From contig NZ_CABPSF010000011.1 in the NCBI RefSeq assembly GCF_902459685.1, positions 1 to 64,000 of the forward strand: a stretch of 64,000 nt of DNA, in the 5' to 3' direction. This DNA comes from Pandoraea iniqua (GTDB lineage: Bacteria > Pseudomonadota > Gammaproteobacteria > Burkholderiales > Burkholderiaceae). Below the pieces are notes generated by a model. It ran no database searches. It worked only from the letters and a program-made list of their open reading frames with translations, and was not told the DNA's origin. Made by a program: the position numbers and the translations under genes. Positions 16,275-25,643 of the stretch are shown piece after piece; the stretch's first letter is position 1; each line of letters opens with the position of its first letter.

Positions 16275-19052
16275 TCACACTGCCCCGGCCGTGGCCGAGG
16301 GTTCTACTGCGAACGACGACGCCCTCGATGCCACACACATGCGCTGCAACTCCGGCACGCACGATCCACAGACCGTGCCGCAGCCGAGCGTTGCCTTGAG
16401 TTTTGATACGTCTGCGCCAGAGGCAATCGCCGCAGCGATGCTCGACGCCTTGATCTGCTTGCACTGACACACCGTGCGGTCGCGCGCGGCACCGGCCGTC
16501 GCGGCGCTGTCCGCCACGAATACGGCGTGACGCGCCCGCGTCCACGGCGTGCCCTCGCGCACCCGCGCGAGCAACGACGCCGATCCCGCCACGTCCGCCT
16601 CGTTTCCGGCCACGAGCACGCCCTCGATCACGGCGTCTCGCCACGCCACCCGCTTGGTCATGGCACGGCGCGCGTCGCGGTATTCGAGCAACGCCTCGTC
16701 TCGCGGCAGCCCAAGCGCGGTATGCAAGCGCTCGAGCCAGTCGGCATCGGCCTGATCGTCTGCGGCGGATACCACCAAGCGGTCCTCACCTTCCAGACGC
16801 ACCGTCGCGAAGCGCCGCTCGGCAAGCAACGGCTGCACCGCCGCGTGCAGTCGCAGCGCGTCGCCACGACGCACCGCCGTGACACGCCACGGCAACGTCA
16901 GCGGATCGACGCGCACGGCCGCGTGCTTCAATTCGGGCTGTTTCGAATACTTGTCGACGGCTCCCGTCGTCGTGTCGTTGACACCGCCGCCGCCGAGAAA
17001 CTGGCCGCTCCAGTGCATCGGCACAAAGACCGTGCCCGACGCCACGTCGTCGCTCACGGCGAGCATCAGCACGCGCTCACCGCGGCGGCTGGACAGCCGC
17101 ACGAAGTCGCCCGCGCGTAAGCTGCGCCGCGTGGCGTCGGTCGGATGCATCGTCAGCGTGGGTTCCGGGGCGTGTTCGAACAACTGGCCCACGCGGCCCG
17201 TGCGGCTCATGCCGTGCCACTGGTCGCGCAGCCGCCCGGTAATCAGCCGGAACGGATGACGCGCATTGATCGGCTCGGCCACCGGCTGGTACTCGAACGC
17301 GTGAAAGCGTGCACGGCCATCGCTGGTGGCAAACACGCCATCTTCATAACGGCGCGCCTGCCCTTGCGAGGCTCCCGCCGGAAACGGCCATTGCTGCGGG
17401 CCCTGTTGTTCGAGCATCGCGTAGTCGATGCCGCCGATATCGAGATCGCGGCCGAGCGTCATTGCGCGATGCTCGTTGAAGACCGCTTCTGTCGAATCGA
17501 AGACAAACCGCTCGACCGGCATGTCGAGCATCGGGGCAAGACGACGCGCGACTTCGCTCGCAATCCACCAATCGGCGCGCGCCGCACCCGGCGCTTCGAC
17601 CGCCGCACGCACGCGCGAGATACGCCGCTCGGAGTTGGTCACCGTGCCCGCCTTTTCGCCCCAACTGGTGGCGGGCAGCAACACGTCGGCATAGGGCACG
17701 GTGTCGGTCTGATGGAAGGCTTCCTGCACGACGACGAACTCTGCGGCATCGAGCGCTTCGCGCACACGGGCGCTGTCGGGCATCGAATGCACGGGGTTCG
17801 TGCAGGCGATCCAGATGGCTTTGATGCGTCCGTCGCGCACCGCATCGAACATCTCGACGGCCGGCAACCCGGGGCGATCGGACAGCCCCTGCATGCCCCA
17901 CAACTGCTCGACTTCCTCTCGATGGGCTGCATTGCCGATGTCGCGATGTGCGGCGAGCATCGTTGCCAGCCCGCCGACTTCGCGACCGCCCATGGCATTC
18001 GGTTGCCCCGTGAGCGAGAACGGGCCAGCACCCGCACGCCCGATCTGGCCCGTCGCCAGATGCAGATGAATCAACGCCAGATTCTTTTCCGTGCCATGGC
18101 TCGACTGATTGAGGCCCATGCAATACAGCGACAGCGCCGCCGGGCTTTCGCCGAACCAGTCCGCCGCCTGACGCAGCGCCGATTCCTCGATGCCGCACAC
18201 ATCCGCGACGAGTTGCGGCGGATAGGCGCGCAGGATTTGCTTGAGCGCGTCGAACCCCTCGGTGTGCGCATCGATGTAGCGGCGGTCGATACACCCTTCC
18301 CAGATCAGGTGATGCAGCATGCCGTGGAACAGCGCCACGTCGGTGCCGGGCACGATGGGCAGATGCAGGTCTGCCATCGCGGCGGTATCGGTGCGGCGCG
18401 GGTCGATCACAATCCAGCGAATCGACGGATCGGCCGCCCGGGCCGCCTCCAGCCGGCGGAACAGCACCGGGTGCGCATACGCCATGTTGCTGCCCGCGAA
18501 GATCACCGTTTTTGCCGCTTCGAGATCCTCGTAACACGTGGGCGGGCCATCGGCACCGAGCGCCATCTTGTACGCGCTCACGGCGCTCGACATGCACAGC
18601 CGCGAGTTCGTATCGATGTTGTTGGTGCGCACCAGCCCTTTCGCGAGCTTGTTGAAGACGTAATAGTCCTCGGTGAGCAGTTGCCCCGACACGTAGAACG
18701 CCACGGCGTCGGGTCCATGTTCACGGATGATGTCGGCGAAGCGCGACGCGACCGTACCGAGCGCATCGTCCCAAGTGGCAGGAATTCGCACTGCGTCGCG
18801 TGACGTGCGCAGCTCGGGCATGAGCACACGCCCGGCCAGCGACTGCGCGGTGAGCGGCAGCGTCATGCCTTTGCTGCAAAGACGCCCGTAATTGGCCGGG
18901 TGTGCCGGGTCGCCCTGCACACCGACAATGCGCTCGCCGTCGCTTTCGACCAGCATGCCGCAGCCCACGCCGCAGTAGCAGCAGGTCGTCTTCGTGATCG
19001 TCGTCACGGCAGGCGCTGCGATGGACGTGGAAGCAGGGGTCAGCAGATTCAT
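16275..19052 (-). CDS. nasA: assimilatory nitrate reductase, catalytic subunit
   Basis: 925-residue cytosolic molybdoenzyme that reduces nitrate to nitrite. The N-terminal [4Fe-4S] site is CCYCGVGCGM (near residue 25). The bis-MGD binding core follows (SRLCMSSAVSAYKMALG, AGSNMAYAHPVLFRR, GQPNAMGGREVGGL). The molydopterin dinucleotide-binding C-domain is visible at HPFRLITGRLRDQWHGMSRTGRV, where the final glycine-histidine-methionine stretch is typical of NasA. A C-terminal BFD-like [2Fe-2S] domain (CQCKQIKASSIAAAI ... CGTVCGSCVPELQ) provides an extra electron-transfer site, as in the NasA fusions. The ATG at 19052 has GGAG 6 nt upstream; an ATG at 19073 is the alternative. Placed between nirD and cobA. 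Confidence 0.95.
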   Translation of the reverse strand: MNLLTPASTSIAAPAVTTITKTTCCYCGVGCGMLVESDGERIVGVQGDPAHPANYGRLCSKGMTLPLTAQSLAGRVLMPELRTSRDAVRIPATWDDALGTVASRFADIIREHGPDAVAFYVSGQLLTEDYYVFNKLAKGLVRTNNIDTNSRLCMSSAVSAYKMALGADGPPTCYEDLEAAKTVIFAGSNMAYAHPVLFRRLEAARAADPSIRWIVIDPRRTDTAAMADLHLPIVPGTDVALFHGMLHHLIWEGCIDRRYIDAHTEGFDALKQILRAYPPQLVADVCGIEESALRQAADWFGESPAALSLYCMGLNQSSHGTEKNLALIHLHLATGQIGRAGAGPFSLTGQPNAMGGREVGGLATMLAAHRDIGNAAHREEVEQLWGMQGLSDRPGLPAVEMFDAVRDGRIKAIWIACTNPVHSMPDSARVREALDAAEFVVVQEAFHQTDTVPYADVLLPATSWGEKAGTVTNSERRISRVRAAVEAPGAARADWWIASEVARRLAPMLDMPVERFVFDSTEAVFNEHRAMTLGRDLDIGGIDYAMLEQQGPQQWPFPAGASQGQARRYEDGVFATSDGRARFHAFEYQPVAEPINARHPFRLITGRLRDQWHGMSRTGRVGQLFEHAPEPTLTMHPTDATRRSLRAGDFVRLSSRRGERVLMLAVSDDVASGTVFVPMHWSGQFLGGGGVNDTTTGAVDKYSKQPELKHAAVRVDPLTLPWRVTAVRRGDALRLHAAVQPLLAERRFATVRLEGEDRLVVSAADDQADADWLERLHTALGLPRDEALLEYRDARRAMTKRVAWRDAVIEGVLVAGNEADVAGSASLLARVREGTPWTRARHAVFVADSAATAGAARDRTVCQCKQIKASSIAAAIASGADVSKLKATLGCGTVCGSCVPELQRMCVASRASSFAVEPSATAGAV

Positions 19053-19095
19053 GACGGACTCCGGCGCGGACATGGTGTGGGGTGCCCTGTAATGC

Positions 19096-19488
19096 TCAGA
19101 CGGTGGCCGACACGTCGGCATCCGCTGGCGTGTTGACTGTCGCGTCGTTCGTCTCGTCGCTCGTCTTGTCGAACGACAACAACACGTCGCTGCCGTCGAG
19201 CCGCACGGCGAAGCGCTCGGCGCAGCCCACATCGGGCGCGCAGGCCTGCCCCGTCGCGAGATCGATGTTCCACGCGTGCAGCGGACACGTCACACGCTCG
19301 CCGTGAACAATGCCCTGCGAGAGCGCACCGCCCTTGTGCGGGCACTTGTCACGCAGCGCGAAGACCTTGTCGCTCTCGGTGCGAAACAGCGCAATGTTGC
19401 CGTCGGGATGCGGCAATACACGCGTGCCCAGACGCGGAATCGCATCGATGTCGCACACGTGCAGCCAGATAGGTTGAGACATTGTCAT
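19096..19488 (-). CDS. nirD: nitrite reductase (NADH) small subunit, Rieske type
   Basis: 130 residues. The Rieske ligands are complete: C-P-H in RDKCPHKGGALSQG and C-P-L-H in VTCPLHAWNIDLATG. This is notable because the E. coli NirD subunit has lost them. It partners NirB in the six-electron reduction of nitrite to ammonium. The start at 19488 is chosen because GAGGA lies 8 nt upstream; an ATG two codons further in is possible. Only 10 nt separate it from nirB. The C-terminal tail after FDKTSDETND is acidic and low-complexity. Confidence 0.95.
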   Translation of the reverse strand: MTMSQPIWLHVCDIDAIPRLGTRVLPHPDGNIALFRTESDKVFALRDKCPHKGGALSQGIVHGERVTCPLHAWNIDLATGQACAPDVGCAERFAVRLDGSDVLLSFDKTSDETNDATVNTPADADVSATV

Positions 19489-19498
19489 GGCGTCGTCC

Positions 19499-21991
19499 TC
19501 AGGCGGTGGCAGGGGCAGCAGCAGAATGCGCGGCGACCGGTGTGATGGGGATGACCGGCTTGAGCGGCACATACTCATTCGCCTGCTTGCCGTCGATACG
19601 CGCTTGCCACGGGTCGGGCAGACCGTCGAGTGCATAGAGCAACCGTTCATATAGCGCGCGACGGTTCGCCGCATCGTGCACTACGCGTTGCTTCACGTAA
19701 TCGAGCCCCACGCGCGCGAGGTAGTGCACCGTGCGATCGAGGTAATAGGCTTCTTCGCGATACAACTGAAGAAACGCGCCGGTGTATTCCTTGACCTCTT
19801 CGGCCGTCTTCACCTTGACGAGAAACTCGGCGACTTCCGTCTTGATGCCACCGTTGCCGCCCACATACAGTTCCCAGCCCGAGTCGACGGCGATTACACC
19901 CACGTCCTTGATACCCGCCTCGGCGCAGTTTCGCGGACACCCTGACACGGCCAGCTTCACCTTATGCGGCGACCACATGTTCGCGAGCATGGTCTCCAGA
20001 TCGATACCCATCTGCGTGCTGTTCTGCGTGCCGAAGCGGCAGAACTCGCTGCCCACACACGTCTTCACGGTGCGGATCGACTTGCCGTAGGCGTGTCCCG
20101 ACGGCATGCCCAGATCGCGCCACACGCTCACGAGGTCTTCTTTCTTCACGCCGAGCAAGTCGATGCGTTGCCCGCCCGTGACCTTGACCATCGGAATCTG
20201 GTACTTGTCCGCGACGTCCGCGATGCGGCGCAGTTCGCTCGCGTTCGTCACGCCGCCCTTCATCTGCGGCACGACCGAGAACGTGTTGTCTTTCTGAATG
20301 TTGGCGTGCACACGCTCGTTGACGAAGCGGCTTTGCGGATCGTCAACGGCCTCCTTGGGCCACGTGCTGAGCATGTAGTAGTTCAGCGCCGGACGGCAGG
20401 TCGCGCAACCGTTGGGTGTGCGCCATTCAAGAAAGTCGTAGGCCGCGCGATGCGACGTCAGCCGATGCTCGCGCACGGCGCGACGCACGTCGGCATGCGA
20501 CAGATCAGTACAGCCGCAGATCGCCTTTTCTTTCGGCGCAGCGTCGTAAGTCGAGCCCAGCGTGCTCATCAGAATCTGCTCGCACAGCCCGGCGCACGAG
20601 CCGCAGGAGCTGGCGGCCTTGGTGTGCTTCTTCACGTCGTCGAGCGTGAAGAGCCCCTTCTCGGTGATGGCCTTCACGATGGTGCCCTTGCACACGCCGT
20701 TGCAACCGCACACTTCATCGGTGTCGGCCATGCCCGCCGCGCGGCTTTGCCCTTGTGTGCCGACGTCGCCCACGCTCGATTCGCCGAACATGATGCTGTT
20801 GCGCAACTCACCCAGCGCGCGCCCTTCGCGCAGCAGCTTGAAGTACCACGCGCCGTCGGCAGTGTCGCCGTACAGGCAGGCGCCGACGAGCTTGTCGTCG
20901 CGAATCACGAGCTTCTTGTAGACGCCCCCGGCCGGGTCGGACAACACGATTTCTTCGGTGCCGTCCCCGCCCAGAAAATCGCCTGCGGAAAACAGATCGA
21001 TGCCGGTGACCTTGAGCTTGGTCGAGAGCACCGAGCCGCGATAACTGCCGATGCCCATCAACGCAAGGTGATTCGCGCAGACCTTGGCCTGTTCGAAGAG
21101 CGGGGCGACGAGACCGTAGGCCACGCCGCGATGGCTCACACATTCGCCGACCGCGTAGATGCGCGGGTCGTAAGTCTGGAGCGTGTCGGAGACGACGATG
21201 CCGCGCGAGCAATACAAGCCGGCCGCTTCGGCGAGCGTCGTGTTCGGGCGGATACCGGCAGCCATCACCACCAGATCGGCCGCGATCTCTTCGCCATTCG
21301 CGAAGCGCACCGCGCGCACGGCACCGGTCGTGCCGTCGTCACTGTCGCCAAGAATCGCCGCCGTCTGATGCGACAGGCGGAACGTCAGGCCGCGCTCCTC
21401 CAGCGACTGCTGCAACAGCTTGCCCGCCGTGGCATCGAGCTGGCGCTCAAGCAACGTCTCTGCCAGATGCACCACCGTGACTTCCATGCCGCGCAGCTTC
21501 AGACCGTTGGCCGCTTCCAGACCGAGCAGGCCGCCACCGATGACCACCGCGTGACGCTTGACGCGAGCGGTCTCGATCATGGTTTCGGTATCGCGAATGT
21601 CGCGATAGCTAATCACGCCATCGAGGTCCTTGCCCGGTACCGGCAGGATGAACGGGCTCGATCCGGTCGCGATCAGCAGGCGATCGTAGGGCGCTTCGGT
21701 GCCATCGGCGCAGCGCACGACGCGGCGCGGCCGGTCGATTTGCGTGACCTCTTTGCCCAAGTGCAGCGTGATGCCCTTCTCGGCATACCAATCGAGGGGG
21801 TTGAGCACGATGTCGGCAAACGCCTGTTCACCCGCGAGCACCGGCGAAAGCAGGATGCGGTTGTAGTTCGGATGCGGCTCCGCGCCGAACACGGTGATGT
21901 CGTATTGATTCGGCGCGATCTCCAGCAGCTCCTCGAGCGTGCGGATACCGGCCATGCCATTGCCGATGACGACCAGACGAGGTTTGCGCAT
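19499..21991 (-). CDS. nirB: nitrite reductase (NADH) large subunit
   Basis: 830 residues, near the usual NirB length. N-terminal FAD/NAD(P) oxidoreductase domain with VVIGNGMAGIRTLEELLE, then a BFD-like [2Fe-2S] domain (CGCNGVCKGTIVKAITEKG ... SSCGSCAGLCEQIL), and a C-terminal siroheme/[4Fe-4S] reductase domain whose cluster cysteines are in KTCVGSEFCRFGTQ and SGCPRNCAEAG. It reduces nitrite to ammonium with NADH in the cytosol, using siroheme that depends on the cobA product. The ATG at 21991 has AGGAG 8 nt upstream. It is the first gene of the nitrate block, and its leader carries an antitermination-type structure. Confidence 0.96.
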   Translation of the reverse strand: MRKPRLVVIGNGMAGIRTLEELLEIAPNQYDITVFGAEPHPNYNRILLSPVLAGEQAFADIVLNPLDWYAEKGITLHLGKEVTQIDRPRRVVRCADGTEAPYDRLLIATGSSPFILPVPGKDLDGVISYRDIRDTETMIETARVKRHAVVIGGGLLGLEAANGLKLRGMEVTVVHLAETLLERQLDATAGKLLQQSLEERGLTFRLSHQTAAILGDSDDGTTGAVRAVRFANGEEIAADLVVMAAGIRPNTTLAEAAGLYCSRGIVVSDTLQTYDPRIYAVGECVSHRGVAYGLVAPLFEQAKVCANHLALMGIGSYRGSVLSTKLKVTGIDLFSAGDFLGGDGTEEIVLSDPAGGVYKKLVIRDDKLVGACLYGDTADGAWYFKLLREGRALGELRNSIMFGESSVGDVGTQGQSRAAGMADTDEVCGCNGVCKGTIVKAITEKGLFTLDDVKKHTKAASSCGSCAGLCEQILMSTLGSTYDAAPKEKAICGCTDLSHADVRRAVREHRLTSHRAAYDFLEWRTPNGCATCRPALNYYMLSTWPKEAVDDPQSRFVNERVHANIQKDNTFSVVPQMKGGVTNASELRRIADVADKYQIPMVKVTGGQRIDLLGVKKEDLVSVWRDLGMPSGHAYGKSIRTVKTCVGSEFCRFGTQNSTQMGIDLETMLANMWSPHKVKLAVSGCPRNCAEAGIKDVGVIAVDSGWELYVGGNGGIKTEVAEFLVKVKTAEEVKEYTGAFLQLYREEAYYLDRTVHYLARVGLDYVKQRVVHDAANRRALYERLLYALDGLPDPWQARIDGKQANEYVPLKPVIPITPVAAHSAAAPATA

Positions 21992-22140
21992 GTTGACAGC
22001 TCCTGTGGCAGCGCCCGAAAAACAAAACGGCGTCCGTCCGTGCCGCAGCACGGAGGGACGCCGTTGTCCGGTGGGTGCAACGCAGGCTTGCCCCTGACGT
22101 CGCACCGGTATCAATGCTCGCGACGCCTTTGCCGCTAGCG
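21992..22140 (-). promoter_or_regulatory. nirB leader with candidate NasT-controlled antitermination
   Basis: The transcript from the upstream sigma-54-like promoter would have a leader of about 148 nt. It contains several helices and then a terminator. A short helix CGTTG/CAACG pairs 22082-22078 with 22066-22062 and shares its 3' arm with the base of the terminator stem, so the two are mutually exclusive. That is the layout expected of an ANTAR-controlled leader, and the matching antiterminator gene nasT lies in the same block. The classical paired hexaloop hairpins are not certain from reading alone. Confidence 0.55.
22018..22064 (-). terminator. leader terminator before nirB
   Basis: On the minus strand ACGGCGTCC pairs with GGACGCCGT (9 bp). 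The helix is extended by TCCGTGC/GCACGGA around a TGCG loop, and TTTTGTTTTT follows directly. It lies between the promoter and the nirB start, so it must be bypassed for expression. Confidence 0.85.
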
Positions 22141-22150
22141 ATAGTGACTA

Positions 22151-22166
22151 CGCAACAAGCATGCCA
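22151..22166 (-). promoter_or_regulatory. candidate sigma-54 (-24/-12) promoter for nirBD-nasA
   Basis: Minus-strand TGGCATGCTTGTTGCG matches TGGCACG-N4-TTGCW, with the GG and GC elements separated by exactly 10 nt. A start would fall near 22140, well upstream of the terminator. Sigma-54/NtrC control is usual for nitrogen assimilation. Confidence 0.6.
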
Positions 22167-22332
22167 GCGAGGGTGCAGTCATCGGCAAAGCGTTGCCGGA
22201 TAAGGCAGGAGGGGAGGAAGAACAGAGGGAGCGAGGCAAGCGGCAGGGGCAACGTGCTGCACCGCAGCAGTGCACAACCCGGTTCACCCGCACCACGATG
22301 ACGCGGGCGAACCACGATGCGGCACGCCTTGA

Positions 22333-23793
22333 TCAGCGAACCGTGCGGGGCGAATGTCCGCTCACTTGCGCGCCGGCATCTGCCGGGAGACGTGCGCCAT
22401 CGATCAGACCGAGCAACGCCAGCGCGCCCATTGCGACAAACGTCCACCGGAAGCTTGCCGCGCTGTAGGGCGTCGCCCCGGCCACTTCGGTCATCTTGAG
22501 CACCAGCGCACCGAGCGCGATGCCCAGCCCCGAGGTCATCTGCTGCAACGCCGAGAACAGCGTCGATGCCCCGCTCATGTCGTCGGGCGGTACGTCGGCA
22601 AAACCCATGGTCGCCAACGTCGTGAACTGCACCGAACGGCAGATACCGCCGAAGAGCAGCACGAGCGCACTGATCCAGAGCGGCGTCGTTGCCGTGAGCA
22701 GCGCACACAACGCGAAGCCGATCGCCACGAGCACACCATTACCGAGCAGCACGCCGCGAAAACCGAAGCGCCGCATGATCGGTGTCGTGGCGGGCTTGAT
22801 GCCAAGGTTGCCCGCGAACAGCGCCAGCATCAGCAGCCCCGATGTCACGGCGCTCATGCCGAACGCCAGTTGAAACATGAGCGGCAGCAGAAACGGCGCG
22901 CTGCCGATGGCAATCCGGAACAGCGAGCCGCCCCAGACCACCACCGCGAATGTCTGCACCCGAATCGCGCCCAGATTGATGAGCGGATGCGGCGTGCGAA
23001 GAAAGTGCCGCACCGACCACACCATGGCGACACCACCGACGACGAGGCAACCGATCACCATCGGCCAGTCGGCCGGCGTGCGGCTGGCCAGCTCCACGCC
23101 GAACATCAACGCACTCGCGCCGACTCCGCTCGCGACAAAGCCCGCAAAGTCGAACGGCTTGCGCTGCCCCGGCGACGGTTTCACCAACCACAACGCCGCC
23201 GCAAACGCAGCGATGCCCAGCGGCACGTTGATAAGGAAGATCCAGTGCCAGCTCCACGTCGACGAGATGAAACCGCCCAACGCGGGCCCGAGCACCGGCG
23301 CGGCAAGCCCGGGCCAAGTGATGGTGGCGATGGCGCGAACGAGCGCCGGTTTGGGGGTATTGCGCAACACGACGAGCCGTCCGACGGGCACCATCATCGC
23401 GCCCGCCAGCCCTTGCAGCACGCGACACACGGTGAACATGTCGAGGCTGGTGCTCATCGCGCACAGCACCGAAGCCAGCGTGAACAAGGCAATCGCCGAC
23501 GGAAACACGCGGCGCGGTCCGAGCCGGTCAGCCAGCCACCCGCTCGCGGGAATAAACGCGGCCAGTGCGACCAGATAGGCCGACAAGCCAATGGAAAGCG
23601 CGGAAGGGGCCACCCCGAAGTCGTGCGCCATGGCGGGCAGCGACGTGGTGATAATCGTCGCGTCGAGGTTCTCCATGAAGAAGGTCGACGCGACGAGCAA
23701 CGGCAAGGCCGTTTGCGAGACCGTCCGGGCGGATGTCGCTGGCGGACGGTGTGGGGATGGCGATTGCGGGCCTTGCGATGACGGGTCGGACAC
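22333..23793 (-). CDS. MFS drug exporter, DHA2 (EmrB/QacA) family
   Basis: 486-residue inner-membrane antiporter with about 14 hydrophobic helices. The start of the first helix (LPLLVASTFFMENLDATIITTSLPAMA) has the D-A-T-I motif of EmrB/QacA proteins. The A-motif loop is GWLADRLGPRRVF, and motif C is GLAAPVLGPALGGFI in the fifth helix, diagnostic of drug-H+ antiporters. It is separated from nirB by about 190 nt, which hold the sigma-54 promoter and nothing else recognised. The substrate is unknown and there is no associated membrane-fusion protein. Confidence 0.88.
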   Translation of the reverse strand: MSDPSSQGPQSPSPHRPPATSARTVSQTALPLLVASTFFMENLDATIITTSLPAMAHDFGVAPSALSIGLSAYLVALAAFIPASGWLADRLGPRRVFPSAIALFTLASVLCAMSTSLDMFTVCRVLQGLAGAMMVPVGRLVVLRNTPKPALVRAIATITWPGLAAPVLGPALGGFISSTWSWHWIFLINVPLGIAAFAAALWLVKPSPGQRKPFDFAGFVASGVGASALMFGVELASRTPADWPMVIGCLVVGGVAMVWSVRHFLRTPHPLINLGAIRVQTFAVVVWGGSLFRIAIGSAPFLLPLMFQLAFGMSAVTSGLLMLALFAGNLGIKPATTPIMRRFGFRGVLLGNGVLVAIGFALCALLTATTPLWISALVLLFGGICRSVQFTTLATMGFADVPPDDMSGASTLFSALQQMTSGLGIALGALVLKMTEVAGATPYSAASFRWTFVAMGALALLGLIDGARLPADAGAQVSGHSPRTVR

Positions 23794-23856
23794 GACGGCA
23801 GCTCTTGGGGGCAGCGAACGCCAGCGAGTGTATCAGGGCGAATGCCGCCTGAAACG

Positions 23857-25026
23857 TCAATCGTCCTGCATCAATGCGCGGCCGATGATCAGTTGCTGAA
23901 TCTGCGTCGTGCCTTCGTAAAGGCGCAGCAGGCGCACGTCGCGGTAGAAGCGCTCGACCTTGTACTCGTTGATATAGCCCGCGCCGCCATGCACTTGCAC
24001 GCCGCGATCGGCCACGCGCCCGACCATTTCGGTGCAGAACAGCTTGGCGCACGACGCCAGCATGCTCACCTCGGCGTCGCGCTTGCCCGCCGGTTTGGCG
24101 TCGTATCGATTCGCACAGTCCTGCACCATCGACCAGCCGGCATAAAGCTCGGCCTGACTGTCGGCCAGCATAGCCTGCACCAGTTGAAAGTCGCCGATGC
24201 GCTGGCCGAACTGCTTGCGCTCGCGCGCATACGCCACGGCCTCGTTGAGAATGCGCTGCGCCATGCCGCAGGAGAGCGCCGCCACATGCAGGCGGCCGCG
24301 ATCGAGCACCTTCATGGCCGTCTTGAACCCTTTGCCCGCCTCGCCGCCGATGATATTGGCTGCCGGCACGCGCACGCCATCGAGCACCACGTCGCAGGTC
24401 TTCGTGCCGCGCTGGCCCATCTTCTTGTCGGGCTTGCCGAGCGAGAGCCCCGGCGTGTCGGCCGGCACGATGAAGGCCGAGATGCCGCCCGCCCCCTCGC
24501 CGCCCGTGCGCGCCATCAACGTGAACGCTCCGGCGCGCGGTGCGTTGGTGATAAAGCGCTTCACGCCGTCGATGACATAGACGTCGCCGTCGAGCACGGC
24601 GCGCGTCTTGAGTGCAGCGGGATCGGAGCCGGCATCGGGCTCCGTCAGCGCAAACGACATGACCAGCTCGCCGCTCGCCACACGTGGCAGCAGGTCGCTT
24701 TTCTGGGCTTCGGTACCGTCCATCAGAATGCCTTGCGAGCCGATACCGACGTTGGTGCCGAATACCGAGCGAAACGCCAGCGACGTCTGGCCGAACTCGT
24801 AGGCCACGCGCACTTCCTGCGCCATCGACAGACCGATGCCGCCGTATTCCTCGGGAATCGACAGGCCGAAGAGGCCCATTTCCTTCATGTCCTCGACCAG
24901 CGCGGCAGGCACTTCGTCGTGTTCTTCGACGTCGTTCTCGGCGGGCACGAGCCGCTCGCGAATAAAACGTTGCACGGTCGCGAGCAGCAGCGCGAACGAT
25001 TCGCTATCCAGTCCTTTCGATGTCAT
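23857..25026 (-). CDS. acyl-CoA dehydrogenase
   Basis: 389-residue flavoprotein. The family blocks are clear: MAQEVRVAYEFGQTSLAFRSVFGTNVGIG, then MSFALTEPDAGSDPAALKT (the ACADS_1 signature with the FAD/substrate-binding segment), FITNAPRAGAF, and the C-terminal QVHGGAGYINEYKVERFYRDVRLLRLYEGTTQIQQ (ACADS_2). The C-terminal EG-T block ends in the catalytic glutamate region. It introduces the alpha-beta double bond in an acyl-CoA; the chain type is not determinable. The start at 25026 follows AGGAAACA. Divergent from the marR gene, so likely controlled by it. Confidence 0.93.
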   Translation of the reverse strand: MTSKGLDSESFALLLATVQRFIRERLVPAENDVEEHDEVPAALVEDMKEMGLFGLSIPEEYGGIGLSMAQEVRVAYEFGQTSLAFRSVFGTNVGIGSQGILMDGTEAQKSDLLPRVASGELVMSFALTEPDAGSDPAALKTRAVLDGDVYVIDGVKRFITNAPRAGAFTLMARTGGEGAGGISAFIVPADTPGLSLGKPDKKMGQRGTKTCDVVLDGVRVPAANIIGGEAGKGFKTAMKVLDRGRLHVAALSCGMAQRILNEAVAYARERKQFGQRIGDFQLVQAMLADSQAELYAGWSMVQDCANRYDAKPAGKRDAEVSMLASCAKLFCTEMVGRVADRGVQVHGGAGYINEYKVERFYRDVRLLRLYEGTTQIQQLIIGRALMQDD

Positions 25027-25123
25027 AAGCCGTGTTTCCTGAGTGCCGGTGGCGCCATTTTGGTTTCTGTATCTTACCTTCGGGGGCGGTCGGCGGCATT
25101 CCTTCGTCTGAAGCAATACCATA

Positions 25124-25150
25124 TTAACTAGCATCCTAATTATTAGTTAA
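25124..25150. promoter_or_regulatory. inverted repeat in the acyl-CoA dehydrogenase-marR divergent region
   Basis: TTAACTA (25124-25130) and its exact complement TAGTTAA (25144-25150) flank 13 nt. TATAAT follows at 25153-25158, only 8 nt before the marR ATG. This is a candidate operator for the adjacent MarR protein. Confidence 0.55.
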
Positions 25151-25166
25151 CATATAATCTTTCTCC

Positions 25167-25640
25167 ATGACCTCCTTAGAATCGCTCCGCTTCGCTTTCA
25201 CGAGCCACCTGTTGCTGGCCGGTAAGCAGTGGCGCCAGTTATCGCAAAGCGCAATCGTCGAGTACGGCATTTCTGCCGCCAGCGCCGGGCCGCTGCTGTT
25301 CATCCGCCGTCTTGGCCAGGGTGTGCGTCAGGTCGAGCTTGCCGAATATGTCGGGCTCGAAGGCGCCTCGCTGGTGCGGCTGCTCGATCAGTTGTGCGCC
25401 GCCGGGCTCGTGCTGCGCGAAGTCGATGCCAGCGACCGGCGCGCCAACGCGCTGCGGCTGACGGAGGCCGGCGAAGCGCTCGCCGAAAAGCTCGAAATCG
25501 AACTCAGCCAGTTGCGCGCGAAGGTTTTCGCCAACGTGCCCCGCGAGGATTTCGAAGCGGTGTTGCGCGTGTTCGAAATCCTCTCCAGCGCGACGGGTCC
25601 CGATGCGACCATTCTCGCGATGGTGCCCCCCAAGAAGTAA
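25167..25640 (+). CDS. MarR family transcriptional regulator
   Basis: 157 residues with the winged helix in its centre: VRQVELAEYVGLEGASLVRLLDQLCAAGLVLREVDASDRRANALRLTEAG. The DxRxN wing that contacts the minor groove is present. MarR proteins are usually repressors released by phenolic ligands, which suits the efflux operon that begins 3 nt downstream. If the TATAAT at 25153-25158 is its -10, the message would start at or just before the ATG, making it almost leaderless. Confidence 0.9.
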   Translation: MTSLESLRFAFTSHLLLAGKQWRQLSQSAIVEYGISAASAGPLLFIRRLGQGVRQVELAEYVGLEGASLVRLLDQLCAAGLVLREVDASDRRANALRLTEAGEALAEKLEIELSQLRAKVFANVPREDFEAVLRVFEILSSATGPDATILAMVPPKK

Positions 25641-25643
25641 ACC

